Source: Zymomonas sp.
GTDB taxonomy: Bacteria > Pseudomonadota > Alphaproteobacteria > Sphingomonadales > Sphingomonadaceae
Length of the DNA stretch: 20,205 bases
NCBI GenBank assembly: GCA_027489105.1
Contig: JAIYAJ010000165.1
Span: 1-20,205 of the forward strand
Direction: 5' to 3'
The stretch's first letter is position 1. The number at the start of each line of letters is the position of its first letter. The position numbers and the translations under genes were made by a program. The notes beneath the pieces are model-generated. The model was not told the DNA's origin. It made no database searches and saw only the letters and a program-made list of their open reading frames with translations. Shown piece after piece: positions 1 through 6,497 of the stretch.

Positions 1-324
<324 letters not shown>

Positions 325-419
325 TATCTCGGGTCTTCCAGATCGTCGGTCAGCGGGGCGTATCGCGGATAATCTTTAAGAAGGCCGTTATCAGAGGCCT
401 GCAATGAGCGAGGGGGCGG

Positions 420-1475
420 TCAGGCCATCATCGTCATCGGGTCGAGCCCGGCCAGCCGGGTGCGATGGTCGTGCACATGCGGCGTGCGCGGGGGCTTGCC
501 CTTCACCGCCGCCGCCATCGCGGCGATATGCCCGGGGGTCGAGCCGCAACAACCGCCAACGACATTGACCAGCGCCTGATCCGCCCATTCGCCGATGAAG
601 CCGCCGGTCGTCGCCGGCTGCTCGTCATATTGGCCGAGGTCGTTGGGCAGACCCGCATTGGGGTAGATCATGACCAGCGTGTCGGCCATCGCGGACAGGA
701 CCTGGACATGGGGGCGCAGCAGGTCCGCTCCGAAGGCGCAGTTGAGCCCGATCGTCAGCGGGTGCGCGTGGCGCACCGCATACCAGAAGGCCTCGACCGA
801 ATGGCCCGACAGGTTACGGCCCGACATGTCGGTGATCGTCATCGACAGCATGATCGGGATCTCGGTGCCGCGCTTCGTCTGCTCGTCGAGCACCGCCATG
901 ATCGCGGCCTTGGCGTTGAGCGTGTCGAACACGGTCTCGATCAGGATGAAGTCGCAGCCGCCGTCGAGCAGCCCGGCAACCTGATCCTGATAGACGTCGC
1001 GCATCGTATCGAAGTCGATCGCGCGATAGCCGGGGTCGTTGACGTCGGGCGACAGCGACAATGTCTTGTTGGTCGGGCCGATCGCGCCGGCGACGAAGCG
1101 CGGCCGACCGTCGCGGGCGGCATAGTCATCAGCCGCCTTGCGCGCGATCGATGCTGCCGCGACGTTCATGTCGCGGACCAGATGGACCGCGTCATAATCG
1201 CCCTGGCTGATGATGTTCGCGTTGAAGGTGTTGGTCGATACGATGTCCGATCCCGCGTCCAGATATTGGCGCGTGATCGCGTCGATCACGTCCGGGCGGG
1301 TGAGCACCAGCAGGTCGTTATTGCCCTTCTGGTCGCAAGGCAGGTCGAGGTCGCCACGATAATCGGCCTCCTGGAGCTTGTAGCTCTGGATCATCGTGCC
1401 GAAGGCGCCGTCGGTCAGCAGGATGCGCTGCTTCGCCTGGTCGCGGAAGATCGCCGCTGCTTCTGATCTGTGCAT
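420..1475 (-). CDS. metH: Methionine synthase, homocysteine S-methyltransferase polypeptide
   Basis: A 351-aa protein consisting only of the homocysteine-binding TIM barrel of MetH. The N-terminus has LLTDGAFGTMIQ (residues 19-30). The zinc site is intact: Cys246 in GLNCAFG, and Cys309-Cys310 in VVGGCCGSTPGHI. The frame stays open far upstream, but only as a shadow of metF. The ATG at 1475 gives the expected N-terminus (MHRSEAAAIF) and lies 20 nt after the metF stop. A methyltransferase acting alone is possible, but the pterin-binding half of MetH follows directly at 324, so a two-chain methionine synthase is the simplest reading. Such splitting is known in alphaproteobacteria. It is probably in one operon with the ArsR-type regulator and metF, so likely controlled by the palindrome at 3407-3422. 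Confidence 0.95.
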   Translation of the reverse strand: MHRSEAAAIFRDQAKQRILLTDGAFGTMIQSYKLQEADYRGDLDLPCDQKGNNDLLVLTRPDVIDAITRQYLDAGSDIVSTNTFNANIISQGDYDAVHLVRDMNVAAASIARKAADDYAARDGRPRFVAGAIGPTNKTLSLSPDVNDPGYRAIDFDTMRDVYQDQVAGLLDGGCDFILIETVFDTLNAKAAIMAVLDEQTKRGTEIPIMLSMTITDMSGRNLSGHSVEAFWYAVRHAHPLTIGLNCAFGADLLRPHVQVLSAMADTLVMIYPNAGLPNDLGQYDEQPATTGGFIGEWADQALVNVVGGCCGSTPGHIAAMAAAVKGKPPRTPHVHDHRTRLAGLDPMTMMA

Positions 1476-1495
1476 GATATGTCCCCGTCCCGATC

Positions 1496-2440
1496 TCAGG
1501 CCGCAACCTCGAGGCCCGCGCCATTCGTGCGCAGCCCCAGCAGGTGGCAGATCGAGAAAGCCAGTTCCGCCCGGTTGAGCGTGTAGAAGTGAAATTCGCG
1601 GACGCCGCCTGCATAGAGCCTGCGGCACATTTCGGCCGCGATCGTCGCCGCGATCAGCTGGCGCGCGGCGGGATGATCGTCGAGCCCCTCGAACAGGCGG
1701 TCCATCCACGCCGGGATCGCGGCCCCGCACATCGCCGCGAATTTGCGCGTCTGCGCGACGTTCGACACGGGCAGGATGCCGGGCACGATCTCGCCCTCGA
1801 TCCCTGCCGCACGCGCCTTGTCGCAGAAGCGGAAGAAGGTTTCGGGCGAGAAAAAGAACTGGGTGATCGCACGCGTCGCACCGGCGTCGAACTTCGCCTT
1901 GAGATTGGCAAGGTCGCTTTCCAAGCTGACGGCTTCCGGATGGCTTTCGGGATAGGCCGCGACCGAGATCTCGAACGGATGAATCGCCTTGAGGCCCGAC
2001 ACCAGCTCGGCCGCGTTGCGATAGCCGTCGGGGTGCGGTGCAAAGCTCGCGCCCTGCGTCGGCGGGTCGCCGCGCAGCGCGACGATGTGGCGCACGCCCG
2101 CCGCCCAATAAGCGCGGGCGATCTCCTCGATATCGGCCTTGCTCGCCTCCACGCAGGTCAGGTGGGCAGCGGCGGGAATGCCCGTCTCGCGCACGATCCG
2201 CTCGACCGTCTGGTGGGTGCGCTCGCGGGTCGAACCGCCCGCGCCATAGGTCACCGACACGAAGCGCGGGGACAGCGGCGCCAGCGTCTGGATCGCGCCC
2301 CACAGGCTCTCTTCCATCTTCTCGGTCTTCGGCGGGAAGAATTCGAACGAGACGGCCGCATCGCCGGCGAGGTCGGCGAACAATGGCGTATCGAGGGCCC
2401 GGCGGGCTTCCTCGAGCTGACTGAATGGAACAGTGCTCAT
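1496..2440 (-). CDS. metF: 5,10-methylenetetrahydrofolate reductase
   Basis: A 314-aa protein of normal bacterial MetF length. It reduces 5,10-methylene-THF to 5-methyl-THF using FAD and supplies the methyl donor for the methionine synthase encoded next. Visible family motifs are SFEFFPPKT (residues 31-39, with the catalytic Glu33), FVSVTYGAGGSTRE, HLTCVEAS, ALRGDPP, and QFFFSPETFFRF followed by PGILPVSN. Its ATG overlaps the stop of the upstream regulator gene as ATGA, suggesting translational coupling, and its stop lies 20 nt before the homocysteine methyltransferase start. The arrangement regulator-metF-metH places the folate branch and the methionine branch under a single control point. 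Confidence 0.97.
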   Translation of the reverse strand: MSTVPFSQLEEARRALDTPLFADLAGDAAVSFEFFPPKTEKMEESLWGAIQTLAPLSPRFVSVTYGAGGSTRERTHQTVERIVRETGIPAAAHLTCVEASKADIEEIARAYWAAGVRHIVALRGDPPTQGASFAPHPDGYRNAAELVSGLKAIHPFEISVAAYPESHPEAVSLESDLANLKAKFDAGATRAITQFFFSPETFFRFCDKARAAGIEGEIVPGILPVSNVAQTRKFAAMCGAAIPAWMDRLFEGLDDHPAARQLIAATIAAEMCRRLYAGGVREFHFYTLNRAELAFSICHLLGLRTNGAGLEVAA

Positions 2441-3396
2441 GATGCTACCTTCAACTGCGCGCGCTGACCGCGCACGCCCAACCAGAGTTTCACCGTCAAT
2501 GCGTCGCCGACCAGCGCCTCGACGCGCTCGAGCCCGAGGCCGACCGAGGCGAACCAGGCGCCGATCTGTTCATCCCCGAAACCCAGCCGTGCATGGGCGT
2601 CGCGGGTGCGCAGCTCTTCCAGATCATGGCTCGCGAAATCGACGATGAGCAGCCGCCCGCCGGGCGACAGCAGACGCGCGCATTCGGCGATCGCCGCCGA
2701 CGGATGTTGTGCGAAATGCAGGACCTGGTGCAGCAGGACGAGATCGGCCGTGCCGTCTGCGAGCGGCAGGGCGTACATGTCCCCCTGGCGCAGTTCGGCC
2801 CCGTCGAGGCCTGCCTCAGCCAGCTTCACCCGCGCGAGCCGGAGCATCTCCGGGCTGCGGTCTATTCCCAGCGCCGAATCGGCATGATCGCCGATCAGTT
2901 CGATCATCCGGCCAGTGCCCGTGCCGATATCCACCAACCGGCCCACTGGCGAATCGGACAGGATGCTCAAAATCTGCCGCTCGACCGCACTCTCCGGAAC
3001 ATGGAGCGAGCGAATCGCGTCCCACTCCTCCGCATGATCGGCGAAATAGCGCGCGGCTGCGGCGGCGCGGTCGGCGCGCACGGCTGCGAGGCGCGCGCGG
3101 TCGGTCGCGACCCAATTCTCCTCGCTCTCGCCATTCCAGCCGTCCATCGCGGCAAAGAGCGGCGCCACCGCCTGCTCATGTCCCAGTCCGAGGAAGACCC
3201 AGCTGCCTTCCTTGCGCCGGTCGGCGAGGCCGGCATCGCTCAAAATCTTCACATGGCGGGAAACCCGTGGCTGGCTTTGCCCGAGAACCTGTGCCAGCTC
3301 GCCGATCGACAGCTCCATCGCGCGCAGCAGATGGAAGATGCGAAGACGGGTCGGGTCGGCAAGCGCCCGGAATATGGCCAATGCGTCGAGCGGCAT
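2437..3396 (-). CDS. ArsR-family regulator fused to SAM-dependent methyltransferase (SahR-like)
   Basis: Residues about 5-75 form an ArsR winged helix: AIFRALADPTRLRI, then the recognition-helix region LGQSQPRVSRHVKIL, then the wing RRKEGSWVFL. Residues about 150-260 form a class I methyltransferase: motif I LVDIGTGTGRM (154-164), an acidic end of strand 2 in GIDRS, and DLVLLHQVLHF. ArsR/methyltransferase fusions next to methionine-cycle genes are known as SahR-type regulators that sense S-adenosylhomocysteine; assignment to that group is inference. The start is uncertain. ATG 3396 (319 aa) is preferred because ATG 3408 lies inside the palindrome and a candidate -10 sits at 3404-3409. The frame also stays open to a TTG at 3486. 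Neither ATG has a convincing Shine-Dalgarno. The stop overlaps the metF start by four bases. Confidence 0.9.
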   Translation of the reverse strand: MPLDALAIFRALADPTRLRIFHLLRAMELSIGELAQVLGQSQPRVSRHVKILSDAGLADRRKEGSWVFLGLGHEQAVAPLFAAMDGWNGESEENWVATDRARLAAVRADRAAAAARYFADHAEEWDAIRSLHVPESAVERQILSILSDSPVGRLVDIGTGTGRMIELIGDHADSALGIDRSPEMLRLARVKLAEAGLDGAELRQGDMYALPLADGTADLVLLHQVLHFAQHPSAAIAECARLLSPGGRLLIVDFASHDLEELRTRDAHARLGFGDEQIGAWFASVGLGLERVEALVGDALTVKLWLGVRGQRAQLKVAS

Positions 3397-3403
3397 ATAT
3401 GCA

Positions 3404-3432
3404 GACATAAAGAAATCTTTATATGCGGTCAA
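3404..3432 (-). promoter_or_regulatory. Candidate promoter of the methionine operon
   Basis: TTGACC (3432-3427) is followed after 17 nt by TATGTC (3409-3404). The palindromic operator fills the spacer. Transcription would begin about 3397, essentially at the ATG of 3396, which would give a leaderless message. The -10 is weak, so this is a hypothesis from position. Confidence 0.4.
3407..3422. promoter_or_regulatory. 16-bp perfect palindrome, probable operator of the ArsR/methyltransferase regulator
   Basis: ATAAAGA-AA-TCTTTAT is a perfect 7+7 inverted repeat with a 2-bp spacer. It is strikingly AT-rich in a GC-rich region and sits just upstream of, or overlapping, the start of the regulator gene. 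Its size and symmetry fit a dimeric ArsR-family protein. Its position suggests autoregulation plus control of metF and the two metH genes. Binding is inferred. Confidence 0.7.
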
Positions 3433-3541
3433 GGCGCTTGCCCGCCGGATGCCCGCGCGGCATGCCCTCCCAACACGGAACTTCAAGGCGTTCCGCGAGT
3501 CTCACCGCCGGCGGGCCACCCGCCCGAAAGGGAAATCGATC

Positions 3542-4429
3542 ATGCTTTCATCGGCACGGATTTTGGGCGTCGCGGCCCTGGGCCTGCTGCTTTCCGCCTG
3601 TACCTCGACGCGTGTCGGGACCGACAGGCTTGCGGAGAAGGACCCGCTCGAGGGCTTCAATCGCGCCGTGTTCTCGGTCAACCGCGGCGCCGACAAGATT
3701 CTCGTCAAGCCGGTGACCCAGGTCTATCGCGGCGTGACGCCGAAGCCTGCGCGCGATGGCATCCGCAATTTCTTCGCCAATGTCGGCGAGCCCTTCTCCT
3801 TCATCAACAACATCCTGCAGGGCAAGGGCGACCGGGCCGCGCGCAATGTCGGTCGCTTCCTGGTCAATACGACCATCGGCGTCGCGGGGCTGTTCGACCA
3901 GGCGAGCCGGATGGGGATCAAGCGCGCCGATGAGGATTTCGGCCAGACCCTCGCGGCCTGGGGCGCGAATGGCGGCCCCTATCTCATGCTGCCGCTGCTC
4001 GGGCCATCGACGCTGCGCGACGGCGTCGGCACGGGCAGTTCGTGGTTCCTCGACCCCTATCGTGTGTGCACCCGCGAATGCGATCTGCCCAAGGGCTCGC
4101 AACTGGCGCTGACCGCCAGCCAGGTGATCAGCATCCGCGACGGGTTGATCGAGAGCGGCGCCGACAATTTTCTGGCATCGACCCTCGATCCCTATGCCGC
4201 GACGCGGTCGGCCTATCTGCAGCGGCGACGCGCGGAAATATTGGATCAGGAAGACAATTTCAGCGCGGGCGCCGACGCCGACGCAGGGCTTCCGGCCCGC
4301 GACGCACTCGGTGCGGCCGATGCCGACGCCGGACTTGGGATCGCCGAACCGGCGACGGATGGAGCCACGCCGACCGTTACGGCACCGGCCTCCGAGACCG
4401 TTTCGGGGCCGGAAAAACAGCCTGATTAA
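3542..4429 (+). CDS. mlaA: MlaA/VacJ family outer-membrane lipoprotein
   Basis: A 295-aa lipoprotein with a signal peptide ending in the lipobox LLSAC (Cys20). The conserved MlaA core is clear: DPLEGFNRAVFSVN, YRGVTPKPARDGIRNFFANVGEP, then a VGRFLVNTTIGVAGLFD segment, EDFGQTLAAWG and GGPYLMLPLLGPSTLRDGVG. MlaA sits in the outer membrane and removes mislocalised phospholipids from the outer leaflet, passing them to the periplasmic carrier MlaC. The Mla transporter genes are not beside it here. The last 60 or so residues form an Asp/Ala-rich low-complexity tail. The start ATG is preceded by GAAAGGGAAA and gives a correct signal peptide; the frame is open further upstream only by chance. It is divergent from the methionine operon. 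Confidence 0.95.
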   Translation: MLSSARILGVAALGLLLSACTSTRVGTDRLAEKDPLEGFNRAVFSVNRGADKILVKPVTQVYRGVTPKPARDGIRNFFANVGEPFSFINNILQGKGDRAARNVGRFLVNTTIGVAGLFDQASRMGIKRADEDFGQTLAAWGANGGPYLMLPLLGPSTLRDGVGTGSSWFLDPYRVCTRECDLPKGSQLALTASQVISIRDGLIESGADNFLASTLDPYAATRSAYLQRRRAEILDQEDNFSAGADADAGLPARDALGAADADAGLGIAEPATDGATPTVTAPASETVSGPEKQPD

Positions 4430-4447
4430 CTACCGGAACAAGAGACA

Positions 4448-4476
4448 TTGCATCGCACTGCGCAAAACGGTAAGAA
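4448..4476 (+). promoter_or_regulatory. Candidate promoter of the small lipoprotein gene
   Basis: TTGCAT (4448-4453), 17 nt, TAAGAA (4471-4476). The 139-nt gap between mlaA and the small lipoprotein also contains a GC hairpin at 4478-4497 (CCCCG, 7-nt loop, CGGGG) without a T-run. It could be a weak mlaA terminator or a 5' leader structure. The gap suggests the lipoprotein has its own promoter. Confidence 0.3.
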
Positions 4477-4568
4477 GTCCCCGCCTGTTTCGGGGGGAAA
4501 CAAGCCTGAACGTGATTGGAAATCGTTCGAGCCACTCTCTTTTTAATCCACTTCCGGAGAATTCGATC

Positions 4569-4763
4569 ATGAAGAAGATCGTTGCCCTTTCGCTCATCGC
4601 CGTTGCTTCGCTCTCGCTGGCCGCCTGCACGAAGGAAGCCCCCGCTGCCGAGAACAACACCGCCGTCGTCGAGAACGCTGCTGACGCCGTTGTGGACACC
4701 AACGCCGCGATGGCCGACTCGAACATGGCTGCTCCGGCGGACAACGCTTCGAACGCGATGTAA
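4569..4763 (+). CDS. Small alanine/asparagine-rich lipoprotein, 64 aa
   Basis: A 64-aa protein with a clean lipoprotein signal: basic MKK, a hydrophobic stretch to residue 18, and the lipobox SLAAC with Cys20. The mature 45 residues are dominated by Ala, Asn, Asp and Met (for example AENNTAVVENAADA and AAPADNASNAM) and contain no recognisable fold, so the product is probably an unstructured lipid-anchored envelope peptide. The ribosome-binding site GGAGA (4556-4560) fixes the start. The gene is followed immediately by two hairpins, the second a strong terminator, consistent with a discrete, possibly highly expressed transcription unit. It resembles entericidin-like small lipoproteins in size and signal only; function unknown. 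Confidence 0.85.
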   Translation: MKKIVALSLIAVASLSLAACTKEAPAAENNTAVVENAADAVVDTNAAMADSNMAAPADNASNAM

Positions 4764-4769
4764 TTCGTG

Positions 4770-4791
4770 CACGACCGCTTCGGTGGTCGTG
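4770..4791 (+). other. UUCG-tetraloop hairpin in the 3' UTR of the small lipoprotein
   Basis: A 9-bp stem (one G-T wobble) capped by C(TTCG)G, starting 6 nt after the stop codon. It is not followed by a T-run, so it is more likely an mRNA-stabilising or ribonuclease-blocking 3' structure than a terminator itself. Confidence 0.6.
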
Positions 4792-4805
4792 GTTATCGAA
4801 AAGGG

Positions 4806-4838
4806 AAGGCCGCGCTTTCGGGCGCGGCCTTTTCTTTT
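4806..4838 (+). terminator. Strong intrinsic terminator, probably bidirectional
   Basis: Perfect 10-bp stem: AAGGCCGCGC (4806-4815), loop TTTCGG, GCGCGGCCTT (4822-4831), then TTCTTTTG. The opposite strand also ends in a T-rich tract (TTCCCTTTT), so it can serve both the lipoprotein gene and the convergent polysaccharide operon, which ends at 4873. Confidence 0.88.
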
Positions 4839-4872
4839 GTCTGTCGCTCGTCCTGCCCGGGCGAAGGACTGA

Positions 4873-5667
4873 TCAGCGGAATATCGGCTCGGTCACCAGC
4901 AATTCTTCGGCAGCACAGACTTGGGCAGACGGAGCGGCACCGCTGCGCTGCAGGGCAGCAAGTTCCGACCGCGCCGCAACCACCCCATCGGCATAGGCCT
5001 GTTCGGTCCGGACGACGTTCAGCGTCGCCGAGGCGGTCAGCCGCCCCGCCTCCACCGCACTCATGCTATGGGTCCCGCACACAACGCCGCTTTCGCCATA
5101 GGCCCGGCCGCGCGCCATGATCGGCGCAGCGCGCTCATGCAGGATCTCCGACAGCACCAGCGCCCAGGTCCATCCCCTGGTGGCATCGGCGGAAGGATAG
5201 TCATAGCTCATCCGCATCGAATCATCGGGTGTGACACAGGTCGGCCCCGATTCGGTCAGCAGCAGACGCCGGCGCTTGTAATAGGCCCGCAGTTCATTGG
5301 CCTCACGCACCGCGTCGCGCGACGCGCGCTCGATCAACGCGGCGGTGCGGGGGGCGGTCTGCGGGGTGATCGAGACGCGAGCCGCGCATCCGAACGCCCG
5401 CATCATCGCAGCGGCATCGCCGGCCTGGTCGTCGACCGCCATCGTCCAGCGCTGACTTCCCGCCAATGCCCGGGTGGCCTTGTAGACATCCCGATCGGCT
5501 ACCCCCTTGGGCTCCTGCGGAATGGGTGCCGGCGGCACCACGTCGACCAGCGTCAGATAACCGGGATCGAGAAAGGGCGCCGGCCCGGTCTGTGCGCCGA
5601 CCATTACGGCGGCACCCGCCAGACCGGCAAGGGCAGCGGCCCCTGCCAACATCGACTTCAGTTGCAT
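4873..5667 (-). CDS. Secreted class A acid phosphatase (PAP2) homologue lacking catalytic residues
   Basis: A 264-aa protein with a signal peptide (residues 1-25). The fold signature of class A non-specific acid phosphatases is clear: SYDYPSADATRGWTWAL corresponds to the family's YPSGHTTRGW segment, and SGVVCGTHSMSAVEAGR to the family's SRVICGVHYPSDVEAGR-type segment. The three catalytic motifs K-x6-RP, PSGH and SR-x5-H-x3-D read here R127-x6-R134-L, P158-S-A-D161 and S193-G-x5-H200-x3-A204. Only the motif 3 His, motif 2 Ser and motif 1 Arg remain; the Lys, Pro, Gly, second His, Arg and Asp are changed. The reading frame is intact, so this looks like a conserved pseudoenzyme rather than decay. 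It is the last gene of the polysaccharide export operon, 44 nt after the kinase. ATG 5667 was chosen because it opens the signal peptide and follows an AGGGGG. Confidence 0.85.
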   Translation of the reverse strand: MQLKSMLAGAAALAGLAGAAVMVGAQTGPAPFLDPGYLTLVDVVPPAPIPQEPKGVADRDVYKATRALAGSQRWTMAVDDQAGDAAAMMRAFGCAARVSITPQTAPRTAALIERASRDAVREANELRAYYKRRRLLLTESGPTCVTPDDSMRMSYDYPSADATRGWTWALVLSEILHERAAPIMARGRAYGESGVVCGTHSMSAVEAGRLTASATLNVVRTEQAYADGVVAARSELAALQRSGAAPSAQVCAAEELLVTEPIFR

Positions 5668-5711
5668 GCACCTGCCCCCTGGTTCAATGCGGAACGGCGC
5701 TCCCCAGCGCC

Positions 5712-6497
5712 TCAATCGTTATAATAGCTGCCGTAGCGTTTTTCCTGCCCATAGCCATAGCCATAGTCGTCCGCGGTGAGACCCGCGCTGTAGCGGTTGA
5801 GCACCGTGCCGATGCAGGGCGCGGGCGCCAGCAAGCGGAAGCTGTCGCGGATCTGCTTACGGGTGGTGACACCATCCTCGACGATCATCAGGAAAGCATC
5901 GATCTTCTGGCTGATCACCACAGCATCGTCATTGGCGAACACCGGTGGGAGGTCGCACAGGCACAGGCTGTTCTCGGGCAGCTGGCGCATCGCCGCGATC
6001 AGCGAATCCATCCGCGTCGATGCCACCAGCTCATCCGACGCGCCCGCATTGGGATAGCTGGGGAAGAGGGTCAGTTGCTCATTGGGAATCGTCCGCGCGA
6101 CCTGCCGCAGATCGTCGATCGTCCCGTCGAGAAAATGCGACACGCCGTGGCGCCCGGTCAGCCGGAAATTCTTGGCGATGGTCGAGCGACGCAGATCGAA
6201 GTCGAACAAATAGGTGTGGAGGTCCGGAGACCGGGCCAGCGCCGCCGCCAGATTGGACGCGACGAAGCTCTTGCCGACCTTCGGCGTCGGCGATGTAACG
6301 CCGATGATCCGCCAGCCCTGCGACCGTGCGATTCGCAGTATCTGTGCACGCAGCAGGGTGAAGGGCCGCGACCGGATATCCTTGCTGTCGAAGCCATAGA
6401 TTCCGGTCTCGCGCAGCTGCTCGAAACCGCGGACCGGCTCCTCGGCCGGGAAGCTTGCCGCATCCTGATCCATATCGGGCTGGGTGGGTGCGTTCAT
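5712..6497 (-). CDS. Bacterial tyrosine autokinase / CpsD-Wzc-type cytoplasmic ATPase
   Basis: A 261-aa cytoplasmic BY-kinase. Walker A is SPTPKVGKS (residues 69-77), Walker A' is LFDFDLRR (97-104), and Walker B is LCLCDLPP (178-185). The Walker A lacks the usual PGEGKS wording but keeps S-x2-P-x2-GKS. The C-terminus carries a cluster of seven tyrosines (Y236, 245, 247, 249, 255, 258, 259), the expected autophosphorylation tail. In this family the kinase is switched on by the cytoplasmic tail of its co-polymerase partner, encoded directly upstream with a 4-bp ATGA overlap. Cycles of phosphorylation govern polymer length and export. The two-protein arrangement (separate co-polymerase and kinase) resembles the GelC/GelE pair of sphingan producers; orthology is inferred. 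Confidence 0.93.
   Translation of the reverse strand: MNAPTQPDMDQDAASFPAEEPVRGFEQLRETGIYGFDSKDIRSRPFTLLRAQILRIARSQGWRIIGVTSPTPKVGKSFVASNLAAALARSPDLHTYLFDFDLRRSTIAKNFRLTGRHGVSHFLDGTIDDLRQVARTIPNEQLTLFPSYPNAGASDELVASTRMDSLIAAMRQLPENSLCLCDLPPVFANDDAVVISQKIDAFLMIVEDGVTTRKQIRDSFRLLAPAPCIGTVLNRYSAGLTADDYGYGYGQEKRYGSYYND

Noticed and set aside
367..392. GATAA / TTATC inverted repeat between the two metH genes.
   Set aside because: Only 5 bp with a 15-nt loop and no T-run; too weak to call a terminator or operator.
420..2303. A 627-aa reading of the homocysteine methyltransferase extending into metF.
   Set aside because: The N-terminal half is a frame shadow of metF; MetH homology begins at the ATG of 1475.
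3409..3541. A SAM, SAH or B12 riboswitch before the methionine operon.
   Set aside because: The candidate promoter leaves no leader long enough, and no conserved riboswitch core was recognised in the divergent intergenic region.
2593..3933. A 446-codon plus-strand frame spanning the regulator and the start of mlaA.
   Set aside because: It overlaps two well-supported genes in other frames and contains no family motif.
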